Source of the DNA: Prevotellaceae bacterium
GTDB taxonomy: Bacteria > Bacteroidota > Bacteroidia > Bacteroidales > Muribaculaceae
Assembly (NCBI GenBank): GCA_021772015.1
Contig: JAETNS010000006.1
Coordinates: 1-64,000, forward strand
DNA length: 64,000 nucleotides
Reading direction: 5' to 3'
This document shows positions 8,811-18,591 of this stretch, in pieces (position 1 is the first letter of the stretch; every line of letters starts with the position of its first letter). The translations under genes were made by a program, and so were the position numbers. The notes below the pieces were generated by a model. That model was given only the letters and a program-made list of their open reading frames with translations. It made no database searches and was not told the origin of the DNA.

Positions 8811-11294
8811 TTACAATACAACAAAACGCTTAGAATCAAAAACTTGACCATCGGCCACCAACAGCAGCAAATGAGTTCCGCTCTTTAATCTGTCACATGG
8901 GATAGATATCGAATTTTCATTCTTAGGTAATTGAACGAATTTTTCGAGATTACCTTCAGTTGAATAAATCAATAGACCTATTTCCTTAAAAGAGGATAAC
9001 CCATCTATTTTCCCATTATTGTCTCTAATATCAACTTCTATTTTATCTCCCTTTGTGGGATTAGGATAAATATTCCAGATCTGTAATTTAGGGGAAACCC
9101 CCTCAGAAGCCGGAGTATAGGTATGCACATATGGAATTTTATTAGGAGCCGTTATTGTTACCGTCAATGGCGATTTCGCATCATTTAACGCACCCTTTTT
9201 TCCGCGAAAAGCGACAAACTTTCCGGAAGAGTCAATGATGGAAATTCTACAATCAGGCACATAGTCAACTTCTACCGTCACATTTTTCAATGAAGTTTTA
9301 TGCTTCTCATTAGGTGTTTGATTATCTCCTGATAAGTCCCAATTCAGATAATCATTGATATCAAATTTGGGGACAACCGATACCTTCACACCAGAGAATT
9401 GAGTGGGTAGTTCGGTATTAACCCACATTGAAGGATCCCCAAATAAATGATACACTCGCTCATTATATTTCGCTTGTTTGTTATAAATGCCATAATGCGC
9501 ATGTTGAAAAGCACGTCCTGTCTCCAATATCTTTCCTAAAGTTGGATGACTATCTTCTATATCAGGAGTAGTGTAATAAGCATGATTAGTATCTATAAGA
9601 TAATTAAATCCTGGATTTGGCCATAATCCATTTATAAAACCTACAGCCATAGCATCATTCATTCCCATACAGGAATACTCACTGGCCGCAAAAACAGCAG
9701 ATGCACCTCCTTCGGGATTTCTCATCAGAGCCTGTGCTAACCCTTCTTTAGGCAGCCTCAAATTACAATCATTCGAATAGTCAGAACCATAATATCCCGT
9801 AGAACATGACATATTAAAAAATAATGGAAAGCCCACTGAAGAATTAGATAAAGTCAGTGCTGATGTATTGTTATAAGTCTCGTTATTTGGTATAGCAGAA
9901 CATTCCCAATAATTTTTGGAGCCATGACCGCAATTTAACACATATAGCGTTCCTTTTTGAATATTCTTATTGATCGCATTCGCAATTCCAGTCCATTCAA
10001 AATTTGGTTTTTGTAAATAGGTGGGTATCTCGGCTCCATTTCCATATCTGGAAGCCCAATATTTGGGATCTGCATATGTCGGAGCAGAATAATTCCTTAT
10101 GCACTCAATTCCAAACAATGAGACATAATCATGTATTTGTTCGCATGTGTACACAAACGGCTCATAAGTTCGCTGTTTTTCATTTCCTTGCAGTGTGAAT
10201 ATTCCTGTATGAATAGCAGTTTCATAAAATCTCTGATTCACTGTAGGATCTTTTTGAAACCTAATAATCTTGGATAACGTATTTTTCGCCTCTGTAGCAT
10301 TACGAGATGGTATACGCCCAATATAAATATCCGGTATACTGTCTGAATCCAAACATGAGTATGGAAAATCTGTCATATATTTTCTGACTCCATAATCACT
10401 ATTTTTCCATCCATCATAGCTATGAGGGACCCCGGGAACCGAACTTCCGTCTCCAACTATTAGAACATATTTAAGATTCCGATTTTTTTGATAAACATCA
10501 GCAATAGAATCATGAACCATTTCATGAGTCCAATGATCGTCATATCTCTCAACTACATTAAATCCACACTGACGTTTCCATCTCGCAAATTCGGATATTG
10601 ATGACTGACAATTTTTTGTGGATAGAATCAGATATGACTGAGAGAAATAAGGTTGTTTAATATCAACAATTCTATCATTAGTCGGAAGCTCGCAATACTC
10701 GAAAGCAATCCTATACTTAAAAGAAGTATATATTGTCACATTCTTCTTATCCAGATCGTATCTTATAGGCACTATTTCTGCTCCAACTATAAGATTCTGT
10801 CCATTAAAACCCATACAATGTAAGGTTACCACTGAATCTGATGAGACAACGTTTCCTCTTAATGCTTCTGTATCCGGATTATCAACCCCATCCATCAGTG
10901 CCGGAGATAAAACCTTACTAGATAATAAATTCATTGGAAATGATATACTATCAGCATGCTCAACCACAATACTTACCTCTCCAACTCCAATTGGTAAAGT
11001 AAAGTAATCTACTCGAAACGGCACATCAGGAGAAATTCCATCAATGAAATGACCAAAATCTTGTAGGCTTATGGAGTAACAATTGGTTAAAACTTCCGAC
11101 TCATGGAAGTACATCGAACCCAAAGAATAGGACACGGTTATGCCTGTGGAATCAGGGCTAACCGTTACTGCTGTAAGACTTGTCTCATTGGCAGGAATCC
11201 TCATGTTAGAATGAGGATCATAATGGAAACTATCGGCAATGACAGACACCGCTGTCATCACAAGCACCATCAGAAGCAACAATGTTTTTTTCAT
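8811..11294 (-). CDS. C25-family (gingipain-like) cysteine peptidase with T9SS sorting domain
   Basis: 827 aa; signal peptide; YVLNCGHGSKNYW (candidate catalytic His) and FFNMSCSTGYYGSD (candidate catalytic Cys); C-terminal IWNIYPNPTKGD...KRFVVL. Confidence 0.82.
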   Translation of the reverse strand: MKKTLLLLMVLVMTAVSVIADSFHYDPHSNMRIPANETSLTAVTVSPDSTGITVSYSLGSMYFHESEVLTNCYSISLQDFGHFIDGISPDVPFRVDYFTLPIGVGEVSIVVEHADSISFPMNLLSSKVLSPALMDGVDNPDTEALRGNVVSSDSVVTLHCMGFNGQNLIVGAEIVPIRYDLDKKNVTIYTSFKYRIAFEYCELPTNDRIVDIKQPYFSQSYLILSTKNCQSSISEFARWKRQCGFNVVERYDDHWTHEMVHDSIADVYQKNRNLKYVLIVGDGSSVPGVPHSYDGWKNSDYGVRKYMTDFPYSCLDSDSIPDIYIGRIPSRNATEAKNTLSKIIRFQKDPTVNQRFYETAIHTGIFTLQGNEKQRTYEPFVYTCEQIHDYVSLFGIECIRNYSAPTYADPKYWASRYGNGAEIPTYLQKPNFEWTGIANAINKNIQKGTLYVLNCGHGSKNYWECSAIPNNETYNNTSALTLSNSSVGFPLFFNMSCSTGYYGSDYSNDCNLRLPKEGLAQALMRNPEGGASAVFAASEYSCMGMNDAMAVGFINGLWPNPGFNYLIDTNHAYYTTPDIEDSHPTLGKILETGRAFQHAHYGIYNKQAKYNERVYHLFGDPSMWVNTELPTQFSGVKVSVVPKFDINDYLNWDLSGDNQTPNEKHKTSLKNVTVEVDYVPDCRISIIDSSGKFVAFRGKKGALNDAKSPLTVTITAPNKIPYVHTYTPASEGVSPKLQIWNIYPNPTKGDKIEVDIRDNNGKIDGLSSFKEIGLLIYSTEGNLEKFVQLPKNENSISIPCDRLKSGTHLLLLVADGQVFDSKRFVVL

Positions 11295-11412
11295 TGGTTA
11301 AAGGTGTTAGAGTAAATACTGATTATGGTTTTGAATACTTGGCTTGGTGGCTTGCACGCAAAACTCATGATTGCCAATCTTCGGAGAAGTGGAGGACGAA
11401 GACTTACATCCG

Positions 11413-11444
11413 CAAATATAACACCTATTTTTGATTTTTCCAAA
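11413..11444 (-). promoter_or_regulatory. Promoter for the C25 protease-LRR unit
   Basis: Minus-strand TTTG-N20-TATATTTG (CAAATATA 11413-11420, CAAA 11441-11444). Confidence 0.6.
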
Positions 11445-11520
11445 TAAATTTTAATTTTTATGAAAAAAAGTTTTTACCACATACAACCACATACATTGAT
11501 CCTTGAATACACTAAAAGAA

Positions 11521-11567
11521 AAAACGGACGAGACTGCGGCATGCGGTCATGCTTCACAGTCTCGTCT
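11521..11567 (-). terminator. Terminator downstream of the trpB-like gene
   Basis: GACGAGACTG...CAGTCTCGTC stem followed on the minus strand by CGTTTTTT. Confidence 0.75.
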
Positions 11568-11601
11568 GATTGTATGAATTTATGATCTGTTTATTGCGGA
11601 A

Positions 11602-12981
11602 TTACGGCTGCAACGGATCGAGTTCGGAGATGTTGCGGGTGAGGACTTCCTCGGAGAGGGTGTAGTTCTGGAGGTCGCCGGCGAGGAATTTGTCGTAGGA
11701 TGCCATGTCGACAAGGCCGTGGCCGGAGAGGTTGAAAAGGATGACTTTCGCCTCCCCGGTCTCGGCGCACTTGCGGGCCTCGCGGATCGTGGCGGCGATG
11801 GCATGGCACGACTCCGGCGCGGGAATGATCCCCTCCGCGCGGGCGAACAGCGTCCCCGCCTCGAAACTTTCGAGCTGGTCGATGTCGACTGCTTCCATCA
11901 GCTTGTCTTTCAGCAACTGGGAGACAATCACACCGGCTCCATGATAGCGCAGTCCTCCGGCATGGATATTTGCGGGGGAGAAATTATGGCCGAGAGTGTA
12001 CATCGGAAGCAGCGGGGTATAACCCGCCTCGTCGCCGAAATCGTATCTGAACTCCCCACGGGTAAGCTTGGGACAGCTTGCCGGTTCGGCGGCAATGAAA
12101 CGCACATGGTCTTTTCCTTTCTCTCCTCCCAGAAGATGGCGCATGAACGGGAAGGCCATTCCTCCGAAGTTGCTTCCTCCGCCGAAACAGGCGATCACAA
12201 TGTCGGGGTACTCCCCGGCCATCTCCATCTGTTTCTCCGCCTCAAGCCCTATGACAGTCTGGTGAAGGGCCACATGGTTCAGCACCGATCCAAGACAGTA
12301 CTTGCAGTTGGGAGTCGAGCGGGCAAGCTCGACAGCCTCCGAGATAGCCGTACCGAGCGATCCCTGATGATTGGGATGCGCAGTCAGTATATCCTTTCCC
12401 GCACGGGTCGACATAGAGGGGGAAGGGGTCACCTGCGCTCCGAATGTCTGCATGATGCTTCGCCGATACGGTTTCTGTTCATATGAGATCCTGACCTGAT
12501 AGACAGCCGAGTCTATGCCATACATGCTCGCCGCGTAGGCCAGCGACGCGCCCCATTGTCCCGCACCGGTCTCGGTCGTGATGTTTGTCACCCCCTCCTG
12601 TTTGCAGTAGTAAGCCTGGGGAATGGCCGAATTGAGCTTATGGGACCCCATAGGAGACACACTCTCGTTCTTGAAATATATGTGGGCCGGTGTTCCGAGG
12701 ACCTTCTCCAGACCGTAAGCCCTGACAAGAGGGGTCGAGCGGTAATATTTGTATTTCTCCCTGACCTCCTCGGGGATCTCTATCCAAGGATCCCTTTGGT
12801 TCATTTCCTGAAGGCAGCACTCCCTGGCGAAAATCGGATAAAGGTCTTCGGCCCTAAGCGGCTGTTTGGTAGCAGGATTGAGGGGCGGCAAAGGTTTGTT
12901 TGCCATATCCGCCTGTATGTTATACCAATAACGGGGGATCTCCTCCTCATCGAGGAGGTAACGTTTGCGTAGTTCTGTCAT
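11602..12981 (-). CDS. TrpB-like (TrpB2-type) PLP-dependent tryptophan synthase beta chain
   Basis: RSTPLVRAYGLEKVLGTPAHIYFKNESVSPMGSHKLNSA and TETGAGQWG; translation likely starts at MTELRKRYLLDEEEIP (12981), not at the ORF start 13227. Confidence 0.88.
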   Translation of the reverse strand: MTELRKRYLLDEEEIPRYWYNIQADMANKPLPPLNPATKQPLRAEDLYPIFARECCLQEMNQRDPWIEIPEEVREKYKYYRSTPLVRAYGLEKVLGTPAHIYFKNESVSPMGSHKLNSAIPQAYYCKQEGVTNITTETGAGQWGASLAYAASMYGIDSAVYQVRISYEQKPYRRSIMQTFGAQVTPSPSMSTRAGKDILTAHPNHQGSLGTAISEAVELARSTPNCKYCLGSVLNHVALHQTVIGLEAEKQMEMAGEYPDIVIACFGGGSNFGGMAFPFMRHLLGGEKGKDHVRFIAAEPASCPKLTRGEFRYDFGDEAGYTPLLPMYTLGHNFSPANIHAGGLRYHGAGVIVSQLLKDKLMEAVDIDQLESFEAGTLFARAEGIIPAPESCHAIAATIREARKCAETGEAKVILFNLSGHGLVDMASYDKFLAGDLQNYTLSEEVLTRNISELDPLQP

Positions 12982-13030
12982 AAGTAACAAATATGTTTTG
13001 GCCTGCGGAGCGTAGGCCGGATTGGTCTGG

Positions 13031-13663
13031 TCAAGCCTCGTCAAGCTCGGCGGCATCGCGCTCGAGGATCGAGGCCGCGAGCGAGTCGCCGGTCTGGATG
13101 ATGGAGACCAACGGATAGAGTTTGCGGGCCACATCATAGCTCTTGCAGTCCTCAAGGCTGTGCTGGTTGACACCCCACGCCCCCATGTGCCATCGGATGG
13201 CGAGCATCTCGGCATCACTAAGCTCAAGACCGCTGCACAGCACCACCACGAGGGATTTCTCGCCGTGACCCATAGGGAAATTCTTGTATGTCAGCTTGTA
13301 ACCCTCCGAATCCTCCCATTGGCCGAGGGCATTCTTGCGTTTCTTGACCGACCGGCGGTAGATATCGGCTTTGCAGACATCGTGTAAAAGTGCCGCGATG
13401 ATTATGCTGTCGCGCGTGACCTCTTTCTCCAAGGTCGGCTCAAGAGGTTTCATCGCCTCCCAGACCGCCAAGGCCGATTTGGCCACATTGAGTGAATGGA
13501 GAGTCAATCCACCCTCGACATTGAGGTGATGGTTGGCCGAGGCCGGAGCCTCGAAGAAACCGAGTCGGTCTATCTCCTCAATCACATAATCCACACCCTC
13601 ACGTCGGGTTGATTTCAGCATCTCTATGAATTCCGCCTTTACGGCATCTTTGTCTATCTTCAT
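13031..13663 (-). CDS. HD-domain hydrolase
   Basis: 210 aa; NHHLNVEGGLTLHSLNVA and IIIAALLHDVCKADIYR. Confidence 0.75.
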   Translation of the reverse strand: MKIDKDAVKAEFIEMLKSTRREGVDYVIEEIDRLGFFEAPASANHHLNVEGGLTLHSLNVAKSALAVWEAMKPLEPTLEKEVTRDSIIIAALLHDVCKADIYRRSVKKRKNALGQWEDSEGYKLTYKNFPMGHGEKSLVVVLCSGLELSDAEMLAIRWHMGAWGVNQHSLEDCKSYDVARKLYPLVSIIQTGDSLAASILERDAAELDEA

Positions 13664-13696
13664 TACTGTTGGTTGTTTATGATGATCCGGAAACTT

Positions 13697-14053
13697 TCAC
13701 CATCTGACAGAAACGGAGACAGACTCCATCCTCGCGGGAATAGGGGGAGTGACTTTTGCCACTTTGACACATCCTGCAGTGACTTGGGGATAATCGGCTA
13801 TAAGTCTCTCCTTCAGGCGCAACGCCACATTCTCAAGAAGATCCGAGGGGACAGCCATTACCTCCGATATCGTGGCCACTACCCGCGAATAGTCAAGGGC
13901 GTAAGCCACATCGTCGGTCTGCGCCGCCCTCTCCATGTCATATTCCAGAGTGACCGAAATCTCGAAAAGGTTTCCGACCGCGCGTTCCTGCGGGACAACG
14001 CCATGATGCGCATACACCCGCAGCCGGTCTATCTCGACATATCCTTTCAGCAT
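13697..14053 (-). CDS. folB: Dihydroneopterin aldolase
   Basis: MLKGYVEIDRLRVYAHHGVVPQERAVGNLFEISVTLEYDM...; VAKVTPPIPARMESVSV. Confidence 0.88.
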   Translation of the reverse strand: MLKGYVEIDRLRVYAHHGVVPQERAVGNLFEISVTLEYDMERAAQTDDVAYALDYSRVVATISEVMAVPSDLLENVALRLKERLIADYPQVTAGCVKVAKVTPPIPARMESVSVSVRW

Positions 14054-14143
14054 TTCGTCCTACATTGGTGAAAGATTTCTTTTCTCAACCACAAAGTTAG
14101 CTATTTTACATGAATTCATACCCCGAAATATGGGGGATTTTCG

Positions 14144-14151
14144 TAACTTTG
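14144..14151 (+). promoter_or_regulatory. Promoter -7 element upstream of the GT2 gene
   Basis: TAACTTTG. Confidence 0.35.
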
Positions 14152-14243
14152 TTGCTAAGTTTCCAACCCCGCCTCTCCCTCCTCAACCATGCCGACCTGA
14201 AACCGGATAAGTAATCGGTCGAAATTATTTTAATGTCACTTAA

Positions 14244-15413
14244 ATGTATTTCGCTTTCAACAACATATTGCCCATCGTATGGATATGCCTGGGTGTAGCC
14301 ATTGGAGCGGTCATATTCCTGCTGACTGTCTATAGACGTTTCACCAAGATCCGCCGGACAAAGGAAGAGAAAGAGGTTGCCGACGACGAACTGCCGGGGG
14401 TATCCGTCATCATCTACGCCCGCGACAACGCCGCAGACTTGCGGGTTATGTTGCCGGAAATCCTGTCACAGGAATATCCGAAAGGGAAAATGGAAGTGAT
14501 CGTGGTCAATGACGGGTCGGTAGAGGAGGTTACTGACACAGTCAACTACCTCGGACAGGAACACCGCAACCTGTACATCACATTTGTGCCTGACGAGGCT
14601 CACAACCTAAGCCGCAAGAAACTCGCCATATCACTCGGGATCAAGGCCGCCAAGAAAGAAGTAGTGGTGCTGACGACAGCCGAATGCCGGCCGTCCTCCG
14701 TCTTATGGCTGAGGCGGATGGCGGCCCCGTTCTCAAAGGAGGGCGGAAACCATGACGTGGTCCTCGGAACGGCTAAAATAGGGAATCTGTCAAATCCGAT
14801 GCTGCGTTTCGACGAGGTCGCCAGACTGACCACATGGCTGTCTGCAGCCCTTCACGGCCATCCATACCGTGGCACCGGCTTCAATCTCGCCTACCGGCGC
14901 GATCTTTTCTTCGAGGCAAAAGGATTCTCGCGCTCCCTAAACCTCCACTATGGCGACGACGACATTTTTGTCAACCAGATAACAAACCGTGACAACACTT
15001 CGGTTGTTTTATCACCCGAAGCGATCATGACCGCATGCTTCCAGCGGCCCAAAGCCGCCTACCGCGACCTGCGGTTGCGCCATTGCTTCACACAACGTCG
15101 TCTACCCAAAAGCGCCCGCAGGATGATGGGAGCCGCCACTCTGGCGATGTGGCTCTGGTTGGCAGCGACCGCTGTGGGAATTGTCTTCTCCCTCCCCAAC
15201 TGGTTCCCGGCCTCTCTGTTCATAGCCCTGATTCCCGCTCTGTGGATCCCGTTGACAATCAACTGGTTAAAAACAGGCCGCACACTCGGCATCCGGCTTT
15301 CGTCGCCGTTGCTCTGGTGGGAAATGTTGTGGCGATGGCTTCCCGACCTGCGTTGCCGCCTCTCCTGCGGATCCAGCGACCGCAGGAATTTCACCTGGCA
15401 CCCCAAGAAATGA
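14244..15413 (+). CDS. Membrane-anchored glycosyltransferase family 2 protein
   Basis: N-terminal TM; GVSVIIYARDNAADLRVMLPEILSQEYPKGKMEVIVVNDGS; C-terminal TM segments. Confidence 0.82.
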   Translation: MYFAFNNILPIVWICLGVAIGAVIFLLTVYRRFTKIRRTKEEKEVADDELPGVSVIIYARDNAADLRVMLPEILSQEYPKGKMEVIVVNDGSVEEVTDTVNYLGQEHRNLYITFVPDEAHNLSRKKLAISLGIKAAKKEVVVLTTAECRPSSVLWLRRMAAPFSKEGGNHDVVLGTAKIGNLSNPMLRFDEVARLTTWLSAALHGHPYRGTGFNLAYRRDLFFEAKGFSRSLNLHYGDDDIFVNQITNRDNTSVVLSPEAIMTACFQRPKAAYRDLRLRHCFTQRRLPKSARRMMGAATLAMWLWLAATAVGIVFSLPNWFPASLFIALIPALWIPLTINWLKTGRTLGIRLSSPLLWWEMLWRWLPDLRCRLSCGSSDRRNFTWHPKK

Positions 15414-15448
15414 CCCCAAAGGTGCCTGTCCCCATATGACAAACCGTA

Positions 15449-18400
15449 ATGACTTCAAATTTTTCCCGATATCTACGTCTTTTTGTCACCGTCGTCGTGA
15501 CCGCGCTTCTTATTGTATCCGGCGGTGAGGATCTATATGCCAAACGTAAAAAACGTTCACGAAAAGCCCGCACCACGAAAGTCTCCAAATCACGTTCACG
15601 GAAATCAAAGAAATCGCGCCGCAAGTCAGCCCCGGCTCTTCCGGTGGTGGTCTTGGGAACAACCGGTCCGATCGACGCGCCTGAACCGTTCGTGACTTTG
15701 CCACAGGACAAAGACGCGCCTGACGGGCTTGACGGACGGACAATCGCCCTCTGGCCGAGCCACGGAAAATATTATTCAGGAGCGTGGGTCTGGCAAAGAC
15801 CGCGCCTCTTCGGGACAGTCGAAGACCTGCTGTCACGGTCGTTCGTCGACCCATATGTGGTCCCGATGCTGGAAAACGCCGGGGCATACGTCATGATGCC
15901 GCGTGAACGCGACTTCTCCAAGGCCTCACTGATCGTCGATCATGACTGGAGCAGCGGAGACGGCCGCTTCGCGACAACCACAGGCCGCCACAAATGGGAA
16001 GCGCAGCCTGACAGCACCGGTTTCGGCCATCGGGGAAGCTACCTGATACAGGGAGAGAATCCCTTCCTTATGGGTTCTTCAGGAAAAGTGAAGACCGTGC
16101 ATCCGGAAGATTCCGTCCTCCGCTCGACCGCCGGGTGGTATGGCACACCCGCCGAGGAGGGGGACAGGGCTGTCTACGTCTCCTATCAGTCATATCCCAA
16201 CAGCGCGACAGACGCTGTATACACCGTCAACCATCTCGGCGGGACCTCAAAGGTCACGGTCAACCAGCAGATGGGTGGCGGCACATGGGTATACATCGGG
16301 ACATATCCCTTTTCAGACAAGCCCGGCAGCCTCCCCTTGGTCACGCTTTCCAATGTCTCGGCAGACGATGACGCTGTGGTCTCGGCCGATGCGGTGAGGA
16401 TCGGCGGTGGGATGGGAAATGTCGCGAGATCACGCGGTGAGGGTTCTCCCCATGTGTCGGGCTATCCGGCGTTTCTCGAAGGAGCCAGATATTATCTTCA
16501 GGGCGCAGGTTTCCCGGAGGAGGTCTACAGCCCCAACAAGGGGGAGAATGATTACATGGATGACTACATGTCGAGAGCGTTATGGGTAAACTGGCTCACA
16601 GGCGGCTCGGAAATGCTTCCCGACTCTGTCGGACTGAAAGTCCCCGTCGACATGGTGCTGGCATTCCACACCGATGCCGGATTGACGAAAGACTCCACCA
16701 CAGTCGGAACTCTCGGCCTGTATTCAACCGACAGCGGCAACCCTCTCGGCAACGGCACATCACGCTATGCCAACCGCGACCTTACATCAGCGGTCACCAC
16801 TCAGGTGATCAACGACATCCGCCGTCTTTATGATCCCTTCTGGAACTCACGCGGCAACCGCGACCGCAAATATTACGAGGTCAGGGAAACCAAAGTGCCG
16901 GCGATGATCATCGAACTGCTTTCCCATCAGAATTTCGAGGACATGAAACGCGCCCTCGACCCACAGTTCCGGTTCATAGTGGGCCGCGCCGTCTACAAAG
17001 GTATCCTGAAATTCCTCGCCGAAAGATATGACCAGCCATATACCGTACAGCCCCTGCCGGTCGAAGCTTTCGCGATCAGTGCCGATGGAAACGGTTACTA
17101 TACCCTCAATTGGCAACCTGTGGAGGATCCGTTGGAGCCGACCGCGAAACCTACCTGCTACATCGTCTATGAGGCGACCGGCGACAGGTATTACCATCCG
17201 GTGGCAACCACCACCATACCGTCGTGGACGACCCGCATAGATGATGACAGGATACATGCCTACTACGTCGTGGCGGCCAATGACGGAGGAGTGTCTTTCC
17301 CCTCCGAGACCCTCGCGCTCTATGACAACAACCACCGTATGCCGTCTTTAGAGATTGTCAATGGCTTCACCCGTGTGTCAGGCCCGGAATGGACCGACGG
17401 CGAGGATTACGCCGGCTTCGATTTCGCTGAGAACTACGGTGTGCCTGACGGCCGTGACATCCATTTCATCGGAGCGCAATACGACTTTGACCCGAACTCG
17501 TCATTGTCGGGATCAAATCTCGGATTCGGGGCTTCGAGCGACACCGAAGCCACCCGTCCGCGTTACGGCAACTCCCATGACTACACCATCATACACGGGG
17601 AGGCGATGAAGAAAGCCGGACGAGGATTTGTCTCATCTTCACTCAAAGCTTTCGAGCAAGGAAAGTCCACACCGAAAGCCGTGGATCTGATACTCGGCTT
17701 GCAGAAGACCACCCGCAGGGCCGGATCACGCGGGAGATATTTCCAGACATTCCCCAAACCCCTTCGTGACCGGCTGGAACGCTACCGCCGCGACGGAGGC
17801 ACGTTGCTTGTCTCCGGGTCATACCTCGGATCGGAAATAATAGAGGCAGACTCCCTCACCCGCGACTCGATGGCGGTTTTCGCCTCGGATGTGCTCGGTT
17901 ATCTTCCATATGCTGAAGGTGTCAACGATTCCATACCCAAAGTCCCGGTGGCTACCCGCGCCCTTGAAGTGAAAGGGGGAAATGTAATACCGGGCATGCC
18001 TGTCTTGCGGCCTTCCACACTGGCTTCCTTCGCAAACGGAGAATGGTCAGGGGCGGGAAACCCTCAGGCAATCATCCCCGCCGACGACAATGGCCTGGTC
18101 ATCGCCCGCTACAGCGACACCGGGCTGCCGGCAGCTATCGCAGTCGAAGGAAACAGCAGGAACAAAAGCGCGGGGAACATGCATCACGGAAGAACGGTCA
18201 TAGCCTCTTTTCCCATAGAGGCTATCGAGGACCGGTCAGCCCGGGAGGATTTCATTGGCGGAGCTGTAAACTATCTTATCGGTCCGGAAGTTCCGGCTAC
18301 AGAGATCGCAGCACCGACATCTTCCCCTATCCCTGATCCAAAACACAAAAAGGATAAGAAGAAAAAGAACAAGAAAAAGAAGGGGAGCAAAAACAGTTCC

Positions 18401-18532
18401 GGGAAAAACGCGAAATCATCCGGAGCCGCCCAATCCAAGGATGCCAAAGTCAAAGATGGCAAAGCGGCTGTTCCCAACCCGACAAAACGCGATCCGCAGA
18501 CCCCAAAAGCTGTCCCCCATCGCCGAAAATAA
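15449..18532 (+). CDS. Large envelope protein with amidase-like and golvesin/Xly-type domains; polybasic termini
   Basis: 1027 aa; TIALWPSHGKYYS, AGWYGTPAEEGDRAVYVSYQSYPNSATDAVYTVNHLGGTSKVTVNQQMGGGTWVYIG (golvesin-like), VDMVLAFHTDAG...MIIELLSHQNFEDM (amidase-like). Confidence 0.65.
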   Translation: MTSNFSRYLRLFVTVVVTALLIVSGGEDLYAKRKKRSRKARTTKVSKSRSRKSKKSRRKSAPALPVVVLGTTGPIDAPEPFVTLPQDKDAPDGLDGRTIALWPSHGKYYSGAWVWQRPRLFGTVEDLLSRSFVDPYVVPMLENAGAYVMMPRERDFSKASLIVDHDWSSGDGRFATTTGRHKWEAQPDSTGFGHRGSYLIQGENPFLMGSSGKVKTVHPEDSVLRSTAGWYGTPAEEGDRAVYVSYQSYPNSATDAVYTVNHLGGTSKVTVNQQMGGGTWVYIGTYPFSDKPGSLPLVTLSNVSADDDAVVSADAVRIGGGMGNVARSRGEGSPHVSGYPAFLEGARYYLQGAGFPEEVYSPNKGENDYMDDYMSRALWVNWLTGGSEMLPDSVGLKVPVDMVLAFHTDAGLTKDSTTVGTLGLYSTDSGNPLGNGTSRYANRDLTSAVTTQVINDIRRLYDPFWNSRGNRDRKYYEVRETKVPAMIIELLSHQNFEDMKRALDPQFRFIVGRAVYKGILKFLAERYDQPYTVQPLPVEAFAISADGNGYYTLNWQPVEDPLEPTAKPTCYIVYEATGDRYYHPVATTTIPSWTTRIDDDRIHAYYVVAANDGGVSFPSETLALYDNNHRMPSLEIVNGFTRVSGPEWTDGEDYAGFDFAENYGVPDGRDIHFIGAQYDFDPNSSLSGSNLGFGASSDTEATRPRYGNSHDYTIIHGEAMKKAGRGFVSSSLKAFEQGKSTPKAVDLILGLQKTTRRAGSRGRYFQTFPKPLRDRLERYRRDGGTLLVSGSYLGSEIIEADSLTRDSMAVFASDVLGYLPYAEGVNDSIPKVPVATRALEVKGGNVIPGMPVLRPSTLASFANGEWSGAGNPQAIIPADDNGLVIARYSDTGLPAAIAVEGNSRNKSAGNMHHGRTVIASFPIEAIEDRSAREDFIGGAVNYLIGPEVPATEIAAPTSSPIPDPKHKKDKKKKNKKKKGSKNSSGKNAKSSGAAQSKDAKVKDGKAAVPNPTKRDPQTPKAVPHRRK

Positions 18533-18591
18533 CCGTTACAGCATATTTCCACCTCTTTCCTCTCACAATAAGCCGACAATCACTTCCCGCC

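Noticed and set aside
11719-12486. 255-aa ORF on + strand opposite the trpB-like gene
   Set aside because: Antisense shadow of a highly conserved PLP enzyme.
12982-13227. N-terminal extension of the trpB-like ORF
   Set aside because: Overlaps the HD-domain gene on the same strand and lacks TrpB similarity; start placed at 12981.
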